NCBI GenBank assembly: GCA_047625765.1
Contig: JBLHRE010000026.1
Span: forward strand, 1 to 16,766
Direction: 5' to 3'
Source: JBLHRE01 sp047625765
GTDB lineage: Bacteria > Bacteroidota > Bacteroidia > Flavobacteriales > JBLHRE01
DNA length: 16,766 nt
In this document: piece by piece, positions 7,989 to 15,560 of the stretch
Numbering within the stretch: position 1 is the first letter of the stretch
How the letters are laid out: each line of letters starts with the position of its first letter
Notes under the pieces: generated by a model
Told to the model about the DNA's origin: nothing
Seen by the model: only the letters and a program-made list of their open reading frames with translations
Database searches by the model: none
Position numbers and translations under genes: made by a program

Positions 7989-8283
7989 CTAGTGAATAAT
8001 TAAAGAATTGAAAAATCGCTCTTTAAAAAGGTGTAATTGTAAAATGTCTTTTTTTGTAGCGGTACCGTTCAGTGTTAGGAATTTTTTATCCCAATAATAG
8101 AACCGCATATAGTCGTCTAGCATCGCCACCCCAAAATTCACCTAAACCAACATAGCCTGATGTTGAAATTTTCAACTGACCAAAACTTGATTTTGGGAGA
8201 ACCATAATTATCGTAAGGATTTAAATTACCGTTCGTGTGGTTGAACCTTTTTTAAGGGATTTTAATAAGCGGCTAATTCTCAT
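7989..8283 (-). pseudogene. Remnant of a small unidentified gene, several frameshifts
   Basis: No long frame exists here, but coding-like sequence continues across all three minus-strand frames in collinear order. From high to low coordinates these are MRISRLLKSLKK, then NGNLNPYDNYGSPK, then SSFGQLKISTSGYVGLG (continuing EFWGGDA), then VAMLDDYMRFYYWDKKFLTL followed by NGTATKKDILQLHLFKE and TAG at 7991-7989. Joining them needs about three single-base shifts, the first near an A-run and the second near AAAA in a CCCAAAATC context. The aromatic- and glycine-rich pieces look like secreted beta-strand protein, but I cannot name a family. The joined product would be about 98 residues. Which bases are the lesions is uncertain by ~20 nt at each join. 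Confidence 0.5.
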
Positions 8284-8541
8284 AGTTTATAAATTTTAAA
8301 AAACGAATATAGCTAAATTTAAATGTTTTTAAAGCTACCAACTTTGTAAGCGTATTGTAAATATTTTCAGCATAAAATTAAAGTTTGACTGTTACTATGT
8401 GGTTTCAGACTCTACTACAAACCTTGGTGAACTCTAAATAACAATAAGAGAGATAGCCTACGTCAAGAAGATGTATAGGCTACTTTGGCGGTCCCAGAGG
8501 ATCTGACACTAGGGGAGAGCCGGGTAATCATTTGTGTAAAC
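8284..8541. other. Intergenic stretch with a GC-rich, possibly structured segment (candidate RNA or element remnant)
   Basis: 8284-8390 is AT-rich spacer. 8391-8541 differs. It contains ctct/agag arms (around 8429-8452), a perfect 7-bp inverted pair TAGCCTA/TAGGCTA around 8455-8483, and 38 bases (8487-8524) at about 68% GC, far above the surroundings. A strong terminator follows at once. No open frame longer than ~30 codons fits it. It could be a small RNA ending at that terminator or the tail of a decayed element. It does not fold as a tRNA (no TPsiC arm). Confidence 0.3.
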
Positions 8542-8579
8542 AAAAAGTCCCCGAAACCAATTGGTTTCGGGGACTTTTT
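8542..8579. terminator. Perfect 38-bp palindromic bidirectional terminator
   Basis: Bases 8542-8560 and 8561-8579 are exact reverse complements, with an aaaaagtccccgaaacc arm and its mirror ending in ttttt. It terminates the DUF4290-murA-tlpA operon from the right and any transcript from the left. Confidence 0.9.
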
Positions 8580-8597
8580 AATTTTAAACTAGGCTAC

Positions 8598-8950
8598 TTA
8601 CTTCGCCAAAGCTTCCAAAGTCTTTGTCAATTGCTCACCTCTAAGGTTTTTTGCAATAATAATTCCGTCTTTGTCTAGTAAGAAGTTGGTAGGAATAGAG
8701 TTAATCTGGTAAGCTCTACCAGCAGAAGACTGCCACCCTTTCAATTCAGATACTTGGTATTTCCAAGACAGCTTGTCTTTTTCAATAGCATTTATCCAAT
8801 CTTGCTTAGCATTAGGCTGCAAAGCTTTGCCATTTCTAACGAGTCCGTCAAACGAAACAGAATAGATTTCAAATCCTTTAGCATCGATAAATTTAGCGCC
8901 TTTAAAACGGTTGTAAGCTGCAACTACCGCTGGGTTTTCTCTACGGCATG
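8598..8950 (-). repeat. Direct repeat, right copy (tlpA 3' region)
   Basis: This is the part of intact tlpA that is matched by 3607-3959 in the same orientation. Recombination between the two copies would remove about 5 kb and leave one complete tlpA. Confidence 0.88.
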
Positions 8951-9152
8951 GTCCACACCAAGAGGCCCAAAAATCAACCAAAACAATTTTGCCTTGTAGG
9001 TCAGAGAGCTTGTACATTTTCCCGTCAGGGCTTTCAAGTTCAATGTCTGGAGCTTTGTTTCCAACATTTATCCCTACTGGGTTTTGAGAAAAAGCCATTG
9101 CAATTGCAGCAACTATAATAATGCCTGTAATTCCGATTAATTTTTTCATCAT
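8598..9152 (-). CDS. TlpA-like periplasmic thioredoxin-fold protein
   Basis: A 184-residue exported thioredoxin-like reductase (AhpC/TSA-TlpA type). An N-terminal hydrophobic signal (residues 1-24, ending FSQNP) leads into GNKAPDIEL, then VLVDFWASWCGPCRRENP with redox cysteines Cys66 and Cys69, and NSIPTNFLLDKDG with the cis-Pro at 154. It would reduce disulfides or handle cytochrome-type thiols in the periplasm; the exact client is unknown. It starts 8 nt after the murA stop and ends before the palindromic terminator, so it is the last gene of that operon. ATG at 9149 is an equally possible start. A truncated sister copy of its 3' two-thirds lies at 3607-3959. Confidence 0.93.
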   Translation of the reverse strand: MMKKLIGITGIIIVAAIAMAFSQNPVGINVGNKAPDIELESPDGKMYKLSDLQGKIVLVDFWASWCGPCRRENPAVVAAYNRFKGAKFIDAKGFEIYSVSFDGLVRNGKALQPNAKQDWINAIEKDKLSWKYQVSELKGWQSSAGRAYQINSIPTNFLLDKDGIIIAKNLRGEQLTKTLEALAK

Positions 9153-9160
9153 TTTAAAAT

Positions 9161-10465
9161 TTATATTCGTGTTATATCAGCTCCAAGAGCTTTTAATCTT
9201 GCGTCTATATTTTCGTAACCTCTATCTATCTGTTCTATGTTGTGGATGGTAGAGGTGCCTTCTGCTGCAAGAGCAGCAATTAATAAGCTTACACCAGCCC
9301 TAATGTCTGGAGAGGTCATTACAGTAGCGCGCAAAGGGCTTTGTCTGTTGTTACCAATAACGGTAGCTCTGTGCGGATCGCATAAAATAATCTGAGCACC
9401 CATATCTATCAATTTATCTACAAAGAACAACCTACTTTCAAACATCTTTTGGTGGATCAATACCGAGCCTTTGGCTTGTGTTGCAACAACCAAAATAATA
9501 CTCAAAAGGTCAGGAGTAAAGCCTGGCCAGGGAGCATCAGAAATAGTTAATATAGAACCATCAATAAAATTCTCTATTTCGTACGATTCTTGACTTGGTA
9601 CAAAGATATCATCTCCTCTACGCTCCAATTGTATGCCAAGTTTTTTGAAAACCTCTGGAATGACACCCAATTCATCGTAAGCTACGTTCTTAATGGTGAT
9701 TTCGGATTGTGTCATAGCTGCAAGGCCAATCCAAGATCCAATTTCAATCATATCGGGCAATACACGGTGTTCGCATCCGCCTAAACTATCTACACCATCG
9801 ATGTGTATCATGTTAGAGCCAATGCCAGTAATTTTGGCACCCATGCGGTTTAACATCTTACACAACTGTTGCAAATAAGGCTCGCAAGCAGCATTGTAAA
9901 TGGTGGTTTTACCTTCGGCCAAAACAGCAGCCATAACAATGTTTGCTGTGCCTGTTACCGAAGCTTCATCCAATAACATATAAGCGCCTTTCAATCTATC
10001 TGCTGTAACACTATAAAAGTGTGCATGGGCATCGTAATTGAATTTAGCGCCTAGTTTTTCGAAACCTATAAAATGTGTGTCTAATCTTCTTCTTCCAATT
10101 TTATCTCCTCCTGGTTTAGGAATGTATCCCTTTCCAAAGCGAGCCAAGAGAGGACCAACAATCATGATAGACCCTCTAAGGCTTGCACCTTTTACTTTGA
10201 AAGCCTCAGAAGTAAGGTAGTCTAGATTTAGTTCGTCCGATTTAAAAGAGAATTTTCCCTTTTCCAAACGTTCCACCTTCACCCCAAGATCCTGTAAAAG
10301 ATCAATCAGTTTATTTACATCTACAATGTCTGGAATGTTCTCTATAACAACCTTTTCTGGAGTAAGCAATACGGCACAAAGAATTTGTAATGCTTCGTTT
10401 TTTGCTCCTTGCGGAGTTATTTCTCCGTGAAGTTTTTCACCCCCTTTAATTTGAAATGTTCCCAT
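9161..10465 (-). CDS. murA: UDP-N-acetylglucosamine 1-carboxyvinyltransferase
   Basis: It transfers enolpyruvate from PEP to UDP-GlcNAc, the first committed step of peptidoglycan synthesis, in the cytoplasm. At 434 residues it is full length. Lys22-Asn23 in QGAKNEAL, the later Asp in FTPDLLS (319) and Arg389 in PDIRAG match the catalytic positions of the E. coli enzyme. The mobile active-site loop reads PKPGGDKIGRRRLDTH: Asp121 stands where many MurA proteins have the Cys (Cys115 in E. coli) that fosfomycin alkylates. MurA enzymes with Asp there are known to be active and insensitive to the drug, so intrinsic insensitivity is expected. It starts 2 nt after the DUF4290 stop and is followed 8 nt later by tlpA. 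Confidence 0.97.
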   Translation of the reverse strand: MGTFQIKGGEKLHGEITPQGAKNEALQILCAVLLTPEKVVIENIPDIVDVNKLIDLLQDLGVKVERLEKGKFSFKSDELNLDYLTSEAFKVKGASLRGSIMIVGPLLARFGKGYIPKPGGDKIGRRRLDTHFIGFEKLGAKFNYDAHAHFYSVTADRLKGAYMLLDEASVTGTANIVMAAVLAEGKTTIYNAACEPYLQQLCKMLNRMGAKITGIGSNMIHIDGVDSLGGCEHRVLPDMIEIGSWIGLAAMTQSEITIKNVAYDELGVIPEVFKKLGIQLERRGDDIFVPSQESYEIENFIDGSILTISDAPWPGFTPDLLSIILVVATQAKGSVLIHQKMFESRLFFVDKLIDMGAQIILCDPHRATVIGNNRQSPLRATVMTSPDIRAGVSLLIAALAAEGTSTIHNIEQIDRGYENIDARLKALGADITRI

Positions 10466-10467
10466 AT

Positions 10468-11082
10468 TTATCTGCGGGGTTTTTTCTTGTGGTTGTTTTT
10501 GTGAACGGGCTTTTTAGCTCCTCCTTTTTGACTTTGGTAATTAAAGCTTGTGGTAAGTGTAGTGCCTTCCGCTAGGCTTAATAAGCCTTCCGACAGCTCA
10601 TTCAAATGTTTTAAAATGGTACTGTCATCTACCGTGTCTTTATTCCACAATAAATAACACTTTTTCATTTGGTTGGCTATGGCAATTTTAAGCATGTCTT
10701 TGCGCTCGCTATTTTCCATTTTAATACCTTCCGCTATCATTAACTCTACCATTTTACCATAATAGCGGTAACGGATTTTACTTTGAGTATATGGGACGGT
10801 TGCAGGTCTTTCGACAAACTTTTCTGCTTCTGGAATGGGGTATGGTGAGTCTACATCCAAATCAAAATCAGACATAATAAAAAGGTGGTCCCAAAGTTTG
10901 TGTTTAAAATCGGGCACATCTCTCAAATGTGGGTTTAAGTTCCCCATTACATCAATCAATGCTTTGGCATTTTTATTCCTTCTATCAGGATCTTCAATCG
11001 TCTTTAAAAAAGCGACCATGTTTTGTACGTTGCGCCCATATTCTGGGATAATCATCTTTGGTCTTTCGGTATTGTATTCCAT
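10468..11082 (-). CDS. DUF4290 family protein
   Basis: A 204-residue cytoplasmic protein of a family typical of Bacteroidota and usually found next to murA, as here. The family opening MEYNTERPKMIIPEYGRN is clear, and the body is helical with conserved-looking FKHKLWDHLFIMSDF and VPYTQSKIRYRYYG segments. The last 25 residues are a Lys/Arg-rich tail (KKPVHKNNHKKKPRR), possibly nucleic-acid binding. ATG at 11082 is chosen over an upstream TTG (11097) because family members begin MEYN and because a promoter sits about 30 nt upstream. The molecular role is unknown; the 2-nt gap to murA suggests co-translation. Confidence 0.92.
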   Translation of the reverse strand: MEYNTERPKMIIPEYGRNVQNMVAFLKTIEDPDRRNKNAKALIDVMGNLNPHLRDVPDFKHKLWDHLFIMSDFDLDVDSPYPIPEAEKFVERPATVPYTQSKIRYRYYGKMVELMIAEGIKMENSERKDMLKIAIANQMKKCYLLWNKDTVDDSTILKHLNELSEGLLSLAEGTTLTTSFNYQSQKGGAKKPVHKNNHKKKPRR

Positions 11083-11111
11083 CTTTTCTTGTGTCAATCT
11101 TCTTAATGTCT

Positions 11112-11142
11112 CAAAATTAGCTAAATGCTTTTTATAGACAAG
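11112..11142 (-). promoter_or_regulatory. Bacteroidota-type promoter for DUF4290-murA-tlpA
   Basis: On the minus strand the sequence has CTTG (11142-11139), a 19-nt spacer, then TAATTTTG (11119-11112). The latter matches the TAnnTTTG -7 consensus exactly and the former matches the TTG core of the -33 element. The predicted transcript start is near 11106, about 24 nt upstream of the DUF4290 ATG. Confidence 0.6.
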
Positions 11143-11216
11143 AAATCTTTTAATTATAACCTTTATTAGGGTTTCAATATACTAACTAATCCAGTAGATA
11201 AATTATTTCAATGCAT

Positions 11217-13544
11217 CTAGAGCTTTTTCAGCTTTGCAAAACGAAGCAATAATTTCTTCTCTCCAGATTTAAATGTGATACTTGCTTTTAGGTTGGGTCC
11301 ATCACCTTCAAATTCAGAAATCAATCCTACACCAAATCTTTCGTGTCCTACTTTGTCCCCAATGGCCAAGTCTAAATGAATGGCAGAATCTTCTGATGTT
11401 GGCGAATTTGTTGAAACCTTCTTTAAATTGGCAGGTACGGCTACTTTAATTTGAGGGCTTTCGGCATTGCGCTTAGGTGGCATTTTCCCTTCATATTTCT
11501 TTGTTGGTGTTCCGCTAGAAAATGCTTCTCCCCAATCGTCTGGAGATCTTTGAACTGTTTCGTTGATAGAGTCCGATTCGGTATATAAGAAATCTAAATA
11601 CGATTCGTCTACTTCTTTTATAAAACGGCTAGGTTCACAATCCAACAATTTACCCCAACGGTAACGTTGTTCGGCAAACGAAAAAGTTGCTTCACTTTCG
11701 GATCTTGTAAGCGCCACATAGAACAATCTACGTTCTTCTTCCAATTCTGTTCTGCTGTTCATGGCCATCATCGAAGGGAAAAGATTTTCTTCCAATCCAA
11801 CAACAAAAACATGCGGAAACTCCAAACCTTTAGATAAGTGAATGGTCATTAAAGCCACCTTATCTTTGTCCGTATCATCATCATTGTCTCTATCGGTTAA
11901 TAGAGCCACATCTTCCATAAATCCACCCAACAATGGATTCCCTTCTTCTAGGTCTAACTTCGCTTTTTCTGTGTATTCTTTTATCCCGTTCAATAATTCC
12001 TGAACGTTTTCGAAACGACTGATTCCTTCAGGCGTTTTGTCTTTGTGCAATTGTGTCAATAAACCAGCAGATTTGGCAATGTGTTCAGCCAAATCGTAAG
12101 CATCGCTATCGGGCAACATAGCTTGAAAGCTTTTTATCTTTAAGCAGAAATCGTTGAATTTATTCGCTGCGCTATTGTTTAAACCCGAATCCAAATGTGG
12201 CAATTGGGCCACCGTATCAAACAAACTCAAATTTGCTTGGCGCGATGCAATGGTTAATTTTTCTAAAGATGTGGTTCCAATCCCTCGCGCAGGGTAATTT
12301 ACGACACGCCTAAAAGCTTCTTCATCGGCCGGGTTAATTACCAATCGGTAATAAGCCAAAAGGTCTTTTACTTCTTTACGCTGGTAAAAAGACAAGCCTC
12401 CGTAAACACGGTAAGGAATGTTCTTTTTTCGCAAAGCGTCCTCCATTGCTCTCGATTGAGAGTTGGTACGGTACAAAATTGCAAAATCTTTGTTGTGTAG
12501 TTGATTCTGAAACTTACGATCCATAATGGTTCTGGCAACAAAAACACCTTCATCATTATCGGAAAAGGCACGATATACTTGTATTTTGGCACCTTCTTTA
12601 TTGTCGGTCCAAACGTTTTTATCTAGCTGCTCGGTATTGTGTTTGATGATAGAATTGGCAGCATTTACTATATTTTTAGTAGAGCGATAATTCTGTTCTA
12701 ACTTAAACAATTTCGCATCAGCATAATCTTTCTGGAAATTTAAGATATTACGGATATTGGCACCACGGAAAGCATAAATACTCTGGGCATCGTCTCCAAC
12801 AACACACAAGTTTTCTGAACGAGAAGCCAATGCTTTTACAATTAAATACTGAGAGTGGTTTGTATCTTGGTACTCATCTACCATTACATATTTAAAGCGC
12901 TGCTGGTATTTCGCTAAAGTTTCTGGAAAACGATGAAAAAGCTCATTTGTTTTCAAAAGCAAATCATCAAAGTCCATGGCGCTAGCCTTAAAACATCGCT
13001 GAACATACATCTCGTATATTTCGCCAGTTTTTGGTCTTTGTGCTGCAGCGTCCTGCCCCTGTAATTCTTGATTACTCTTGTAGCTTTTTACAGTAATGAG
13101 GTTGTTTTTAAAAGCAGAAATCCTTCCTTGTATGGTTTTGGGCTTGTAAGAGTCGGTATCTAATTTTAATTCTTTGATAATGCTTGAGATCACCTTTTTA
13201 GAATCATCGCTATCGTAAATTGTAAAGTTAGAATTGTAACCCAATTGTCCGGCTTCGGAGCGTAATATCCTTGCAAACACAGAGTGGAAAGTACCCATCC
13301 AAAGGTTTCGCGCCTCGTTACCAGCTAATGCACCTATACGTTCTTTCATTTCTCTAGCTGCCTTATTGGTAAAGGTTAGCGAAAGTATGTTAAATGCATC
13401 TACACCCTTGTTTATAAGGTGTGCAATACGGTAAGTAAGTACTCGTGTTTTTCCTGAGCCAGCACCAGCAATAACCATTACTGGGCCTTCGGTTTGCTCA
13501 ACAGCCTGCTTTTGTACAGGGTTTAAGCCAGATAAGTATTCCAC
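11217..13544 (-). CDS. pcrA: UvrD/PcrA-type superfamily 1 DNA helicase
   Basis: An ATP-dependent 3'-5' helicase for repair and for clearing transcription or recombination blocks. All SF1A motifs are present: Walker A AGAGSGKT (26-33), VDEYQDTN (motif II), GDDAQSIYAFRGA (motif III), LEQNYRST (motif IV), MTIHLSKGLEFPHVFV (motif V) and EEERRLFYVALTRS (motif VI). The final ~50 residues (DKVGHERFGVG through KLLLRFAKLKKL) form the Tudor-like C-terminal domain that in PcrA contacts RNA polymerase. At 775 residues it is full length. No ATG lies near the 5' end. GTG at 13544 gives the family-like start EYLSGLNPVQKQAVE and is preferred over TTG at 13568. UvrD versus PcrA naming is a matter of convention. 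Confidence 0.95.
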   Translation of the reverse strand: MEYLSGLNPVQKQAVEQTEGPVMVIAGAGSGKTRVLTYRIAHLINKGVDAFNILSLTFTNKAAREMKERIGALAGNEARNLWMGTFHSVFARILRSEAGQLGYNSNFTIYDSDDSKKVISSIIKELKLDTDSYKPKTIQGRISAFKNNLITVKSYKSNQELQGQDAAAQRPKTGEIYEMYVQRCFKASAMDFDDLLLKTNELFHRFPETLAKYQQRFKYVMVDEYQDTNHSQYLIVKALASRSENLCVVGDDAQSIYAFRGANIRNILNFQKDYADAKLFKLEQNYRSTKNIVNAANSIIKHNTEQLDKNVWTDNKEGAKIQVYRAFSDNDEGVFVARTIMDRKFQNQLHNKDFAILYRTNSQSRAMEDALRKKNIPYRVYGGLSFYQRKEVKDLLAYYRLVINPADEEAFRRVVNYPARGIGTTSLEKLTIASRQANLSLFDTVAQLPHLDSGLNNSAANKFNDFCLKIKSFQAMLPDSDAYDLAEHIAKSAGLLTQLHKDKTPEGISRFENVQELLNGIKEYTEKAKLDLEEGNPLLGGFMEDVALLTDRDNDDDTDKDKVALMTIHLSKGLEFPHVFVVGLEENLFPSMMAMNSRTELEEERRLFYVALTRSESEATFSFAEQRYRWGKLLDCEPSRFIKEVDESYLDFLYTESDSINETVQRSPDDWGEAFSSGTPTKKYEGKMPPKRNAESPQIKVAVPANLKKVSTNSPTSEDSAIHLDLAIGDKVGHERFGVGLISEFEGDGPNLKASITFKSGEKKLLLRFAKLKKL

Positions 13545-13579
13545 AAAAATTATTTGATGAGAATTCAATTTTGAATCCT

Positions 13580-13587
13580 CAAATGTA
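13580..13587 (-). promoter_or_regulatory. Candidate -7 element for the helicase gene
   Basis: On the minus strand TACATTTG matches TAnnTTTG exactly, about 36 nt upstream of the chosen GTG. I find no good -33 TTTG at the usual distance, so support is partial. Its position agrees with the GTG start and argues against the TTG at 13568, which would leave almost no leader. Confidence 0.35.
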
Positions 13588-13700
13588 AGGGTTTAACTGA
13601 AAAATCCCTTGGCTTTTATCATTTCAAATTATCAAAAGAAATGAACAGGCAATATTAGTTTGAGATGCGTGCGCTTTAAAATAATCGGAATAAATAATAA

Positions 13701-13731
13701 TTTGTTTAAATTTAGTCCCATTCTATAATTG
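13701..13731 (+). promoter_or_regulatory. Candidate Bacteroidota-type promoter for the T9SS cargo pair
   Basis: TTTG (13701-13704), a 19-nt spacer and TATAATTG (13724-13731; one mismatch to TAnnTTTG) lie about 60 nt upstream of the ATG at 13791, in the divergent region between the helicase gene and this gene. Confidence 0.5.
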
Positions 13732-13790
13732 AAATGCTCTAATCTAATCCCTCTATCATCAAAAAAATAGTTCATTCATCAGAATCGAAA

Positions 13791-15560
13791 ATGCAAAGAT
13801 TATTGTGCAATAGTATCTTGATAGTATTATTTATGCTGTGTTGGACCTCAGGGTTCGCACAGCATAAAAACTATATCCGATTTCAGAAACATGGTTTTGA
13901 AGATATTCATGTTATGAAATTGTATCAAAACCATTTAATTACAATGGGTGGCTATATGAAGCCTGAATTAGGCTTGATTTCATACCCTGTTAGCTATGCA
14001 GTAGATTATAAGGGGAATCTAATTAATAATGACACATTAATTATGCCGGACCTCTTTTATCAAGAGCCAGTAGATGAGTTTCTGCCTTATTCCAATAATA
14101 CATTGGCTTACTCTTTAAATTCAAGAAAATTAACAGTGGATTCAAATTATACCTACCCTTTTGAGGGGATGGCAGTATTGGATTCTTTTGGGGATTTTTT
14201 GGATACTATTATGTTGCCCTGGCTTTTTGAGCAAGACTCAATGGTAATGGCTGGAGGGGGAATTCAGCCTTATTCGGATTCAAGTTATGTTTTTATGGCT
14301 GCAGCTTCATATCGTGAAAAAATATTTTTCCAGATTGATCAGGAAGGGAAAGAACTTTCAAGATATTCGTTTTACTATGATGAGGATTATTTTCTCGAAC
14401 AATACCGAGTATTGCCTAGTGGTAACATTTTGATATGGGGTACAGTGAAGCGAAAGTATGCGTCATTCAAGCTTTACGATTCGAATTTTAATTTGAAATG
14501 GGAAAATGTTGTTGATAATGCATATGGCTGCGACAATGGTTTGGGGAAGTATCGCGTGATGGATGTGTTGCAAGGACCGAAAGGGCATATTTTTGCGGTA
14601 ACAGAAGTAGGGGACTACAATGTACATGGTATCGAACGAGGTACACCTGCCATTTTTAAAATGAATGGAGAAGATGGTACTTGCGAATGGTTCACACAGT
14701 TCGATCCACCTCATGCAATAGCTTTAGCTTCTTGCCTGGTGTATGATCCTAGAGACAGCACTATGTTGGTGGGGGCTAACTACGATGTACAAAGATTAGA
14801 TTCTGGTTATATACCCTATAAAATTCCATTAAGTGTTGCAAAAGTAAAAGTGTCGGATGGGGCATTGGTTTGGTATAGAGAGGTGAAAATTCCAGAAATG
14901 CAAAATGGTTATATCGCTTATCCGCGCGATGTAGAGTTGCATGGAGATACCATATTGTTGTTGGGTATGGTTGACTTTATGGATAAGGATTCCATGGGAG
15001 AATTCACCATTGATAGTCGAAATCCTTACTTATTCTATTTGAATTGCGATGGTTTTGATAGCCTACCAAAGGCCGATTTTAACGCAAGTAGCGGAGAAAA
15101 TAGATGGATGGAATTTTACAACAGCAGTACCCATAGTTCAGAATTTTATTGGGATTTTGGAGATGGACTTACCAGTACAGATACATTTCCGCTGCACCAG
15201 TATGCAACGGAGGGTTTTTATACGGTAACATTAATAACGAGTTCCTGTTCGTATGCCGATACTATTATAAGAACAGTCTATGCCTCTAACTTGGAGCTAG
15301 TAGAATTGACCAATAATCAAGGAATAGTAGCGTATCCAAATCCTGTCGACCATCAACTGACACTTGGCTTGAAAGAAGTGAGCGATCCTTCTGCCGTTTC
15401 CTTTGAAATTGTAAATATGTTGGGCGAAATCTTATATCAAGGCTCTTGCTATGGAGCTACCAACCCTATTGATGTAGGATTTCTAAACCCAGGAATGTAT
15501 CACCTGCGTGTTTATCAAACGGCCAAAATTGTACACAACCTTAAATTCATTAAATCATGA
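13791..15560 (+). CDS. Secreted PKD-domain protein with T9SS sorting domain
   Basis: The 589-residue product begins with a signal peptide (MQRLLCNSILIVLFMLCWTS, then GFAQ). Residues ~25-425 are rich in aromatic beta-strand patterns of the type seen in WD/propeller-like secreted proteins (for example VLPSGNILIWGTVKRKYASF and GDTILLLGMVDF), but no exact family is recognised. A PKD domain spans about 428-502, with FYWDFGDGLTSTDTFPLHQY its hallmark. A type A T9SS domain follows from YPNP (515-518), with MLGEIL and GMYHLRVY. The protein is expected to be displayed or released extracellularly. Its stop overlaps the start of the next gene (ATGA), so the two are translated together. The role is unknown; adhesion or polymer binding would be guesses. 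Confidence 0.85.
   Translation: MQRLLCNSILIVLFMLCWTSGFAQHKNYIRFQKHGFEDIHVMKLYQNHLITMGGYMKPELGLISYPVSYAVDYKGNLINNDTLIMPDLFYQEPVDEFLPYSNNTLAYSLNSRKLTVDSNYTYPFEGMAVLDSFGDFLDTIMLPWLFEQDSMVMAGGGIQPYSDSSYVFMAAASYREKIFFQIDQEGKELSRYSFYYDEDYFLEQYRVLPSGNILIWGTVKRKYASFKLYDSNFNLKWENVVDNAYGCDNGLGKYRVMDVLQGPKGHIFAVTEVGDYNVHGIERGTPAIFKMNGEDGTCEWFTQFDPPHAIALASCLVYDPRDSTMLVGANYDVQRLDSGYIPYKIPLSVAKVKVSDGALVWYREVKIPEMQNGYIAYPRDVELHGDTILLLGMVDFMDKDSMGEFTIDSRNPYLFYLNCDGFDSLPKADFNASSGENRWMEFYNSSTHSSEFYWDFGDGLTSTDTFPLHQYATEGFYTVTLITSSCSYADTIIRTVYASNLELVELTNNQGIVAYPNPVDHQLTLGLKEVSDPSAVSFEIVNMLGEILYQGSCYGATNPIDVGFLNPGMYHLRVYQTAKIVHNLKFIKS

Noticed and set aside
8440..8530. tRNA or tRNA fragment as an attachment site at the right edge of the damaged block
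   Set aside because: No TPsiC arm, anticodon arm or acceptor pairing can be drawn.
3607..8950. Insertion sequence or composite transposon using the repeats as ends
   Set aside because: The repeats are coding tlpA sequence in direct orientation with no transposase, terminal inverted repeats or target duplications.
9590..10220. Several plus-strand frames inside murA
   Set aside because: They are antisense shadows of a clearly conserved enzyme gene.
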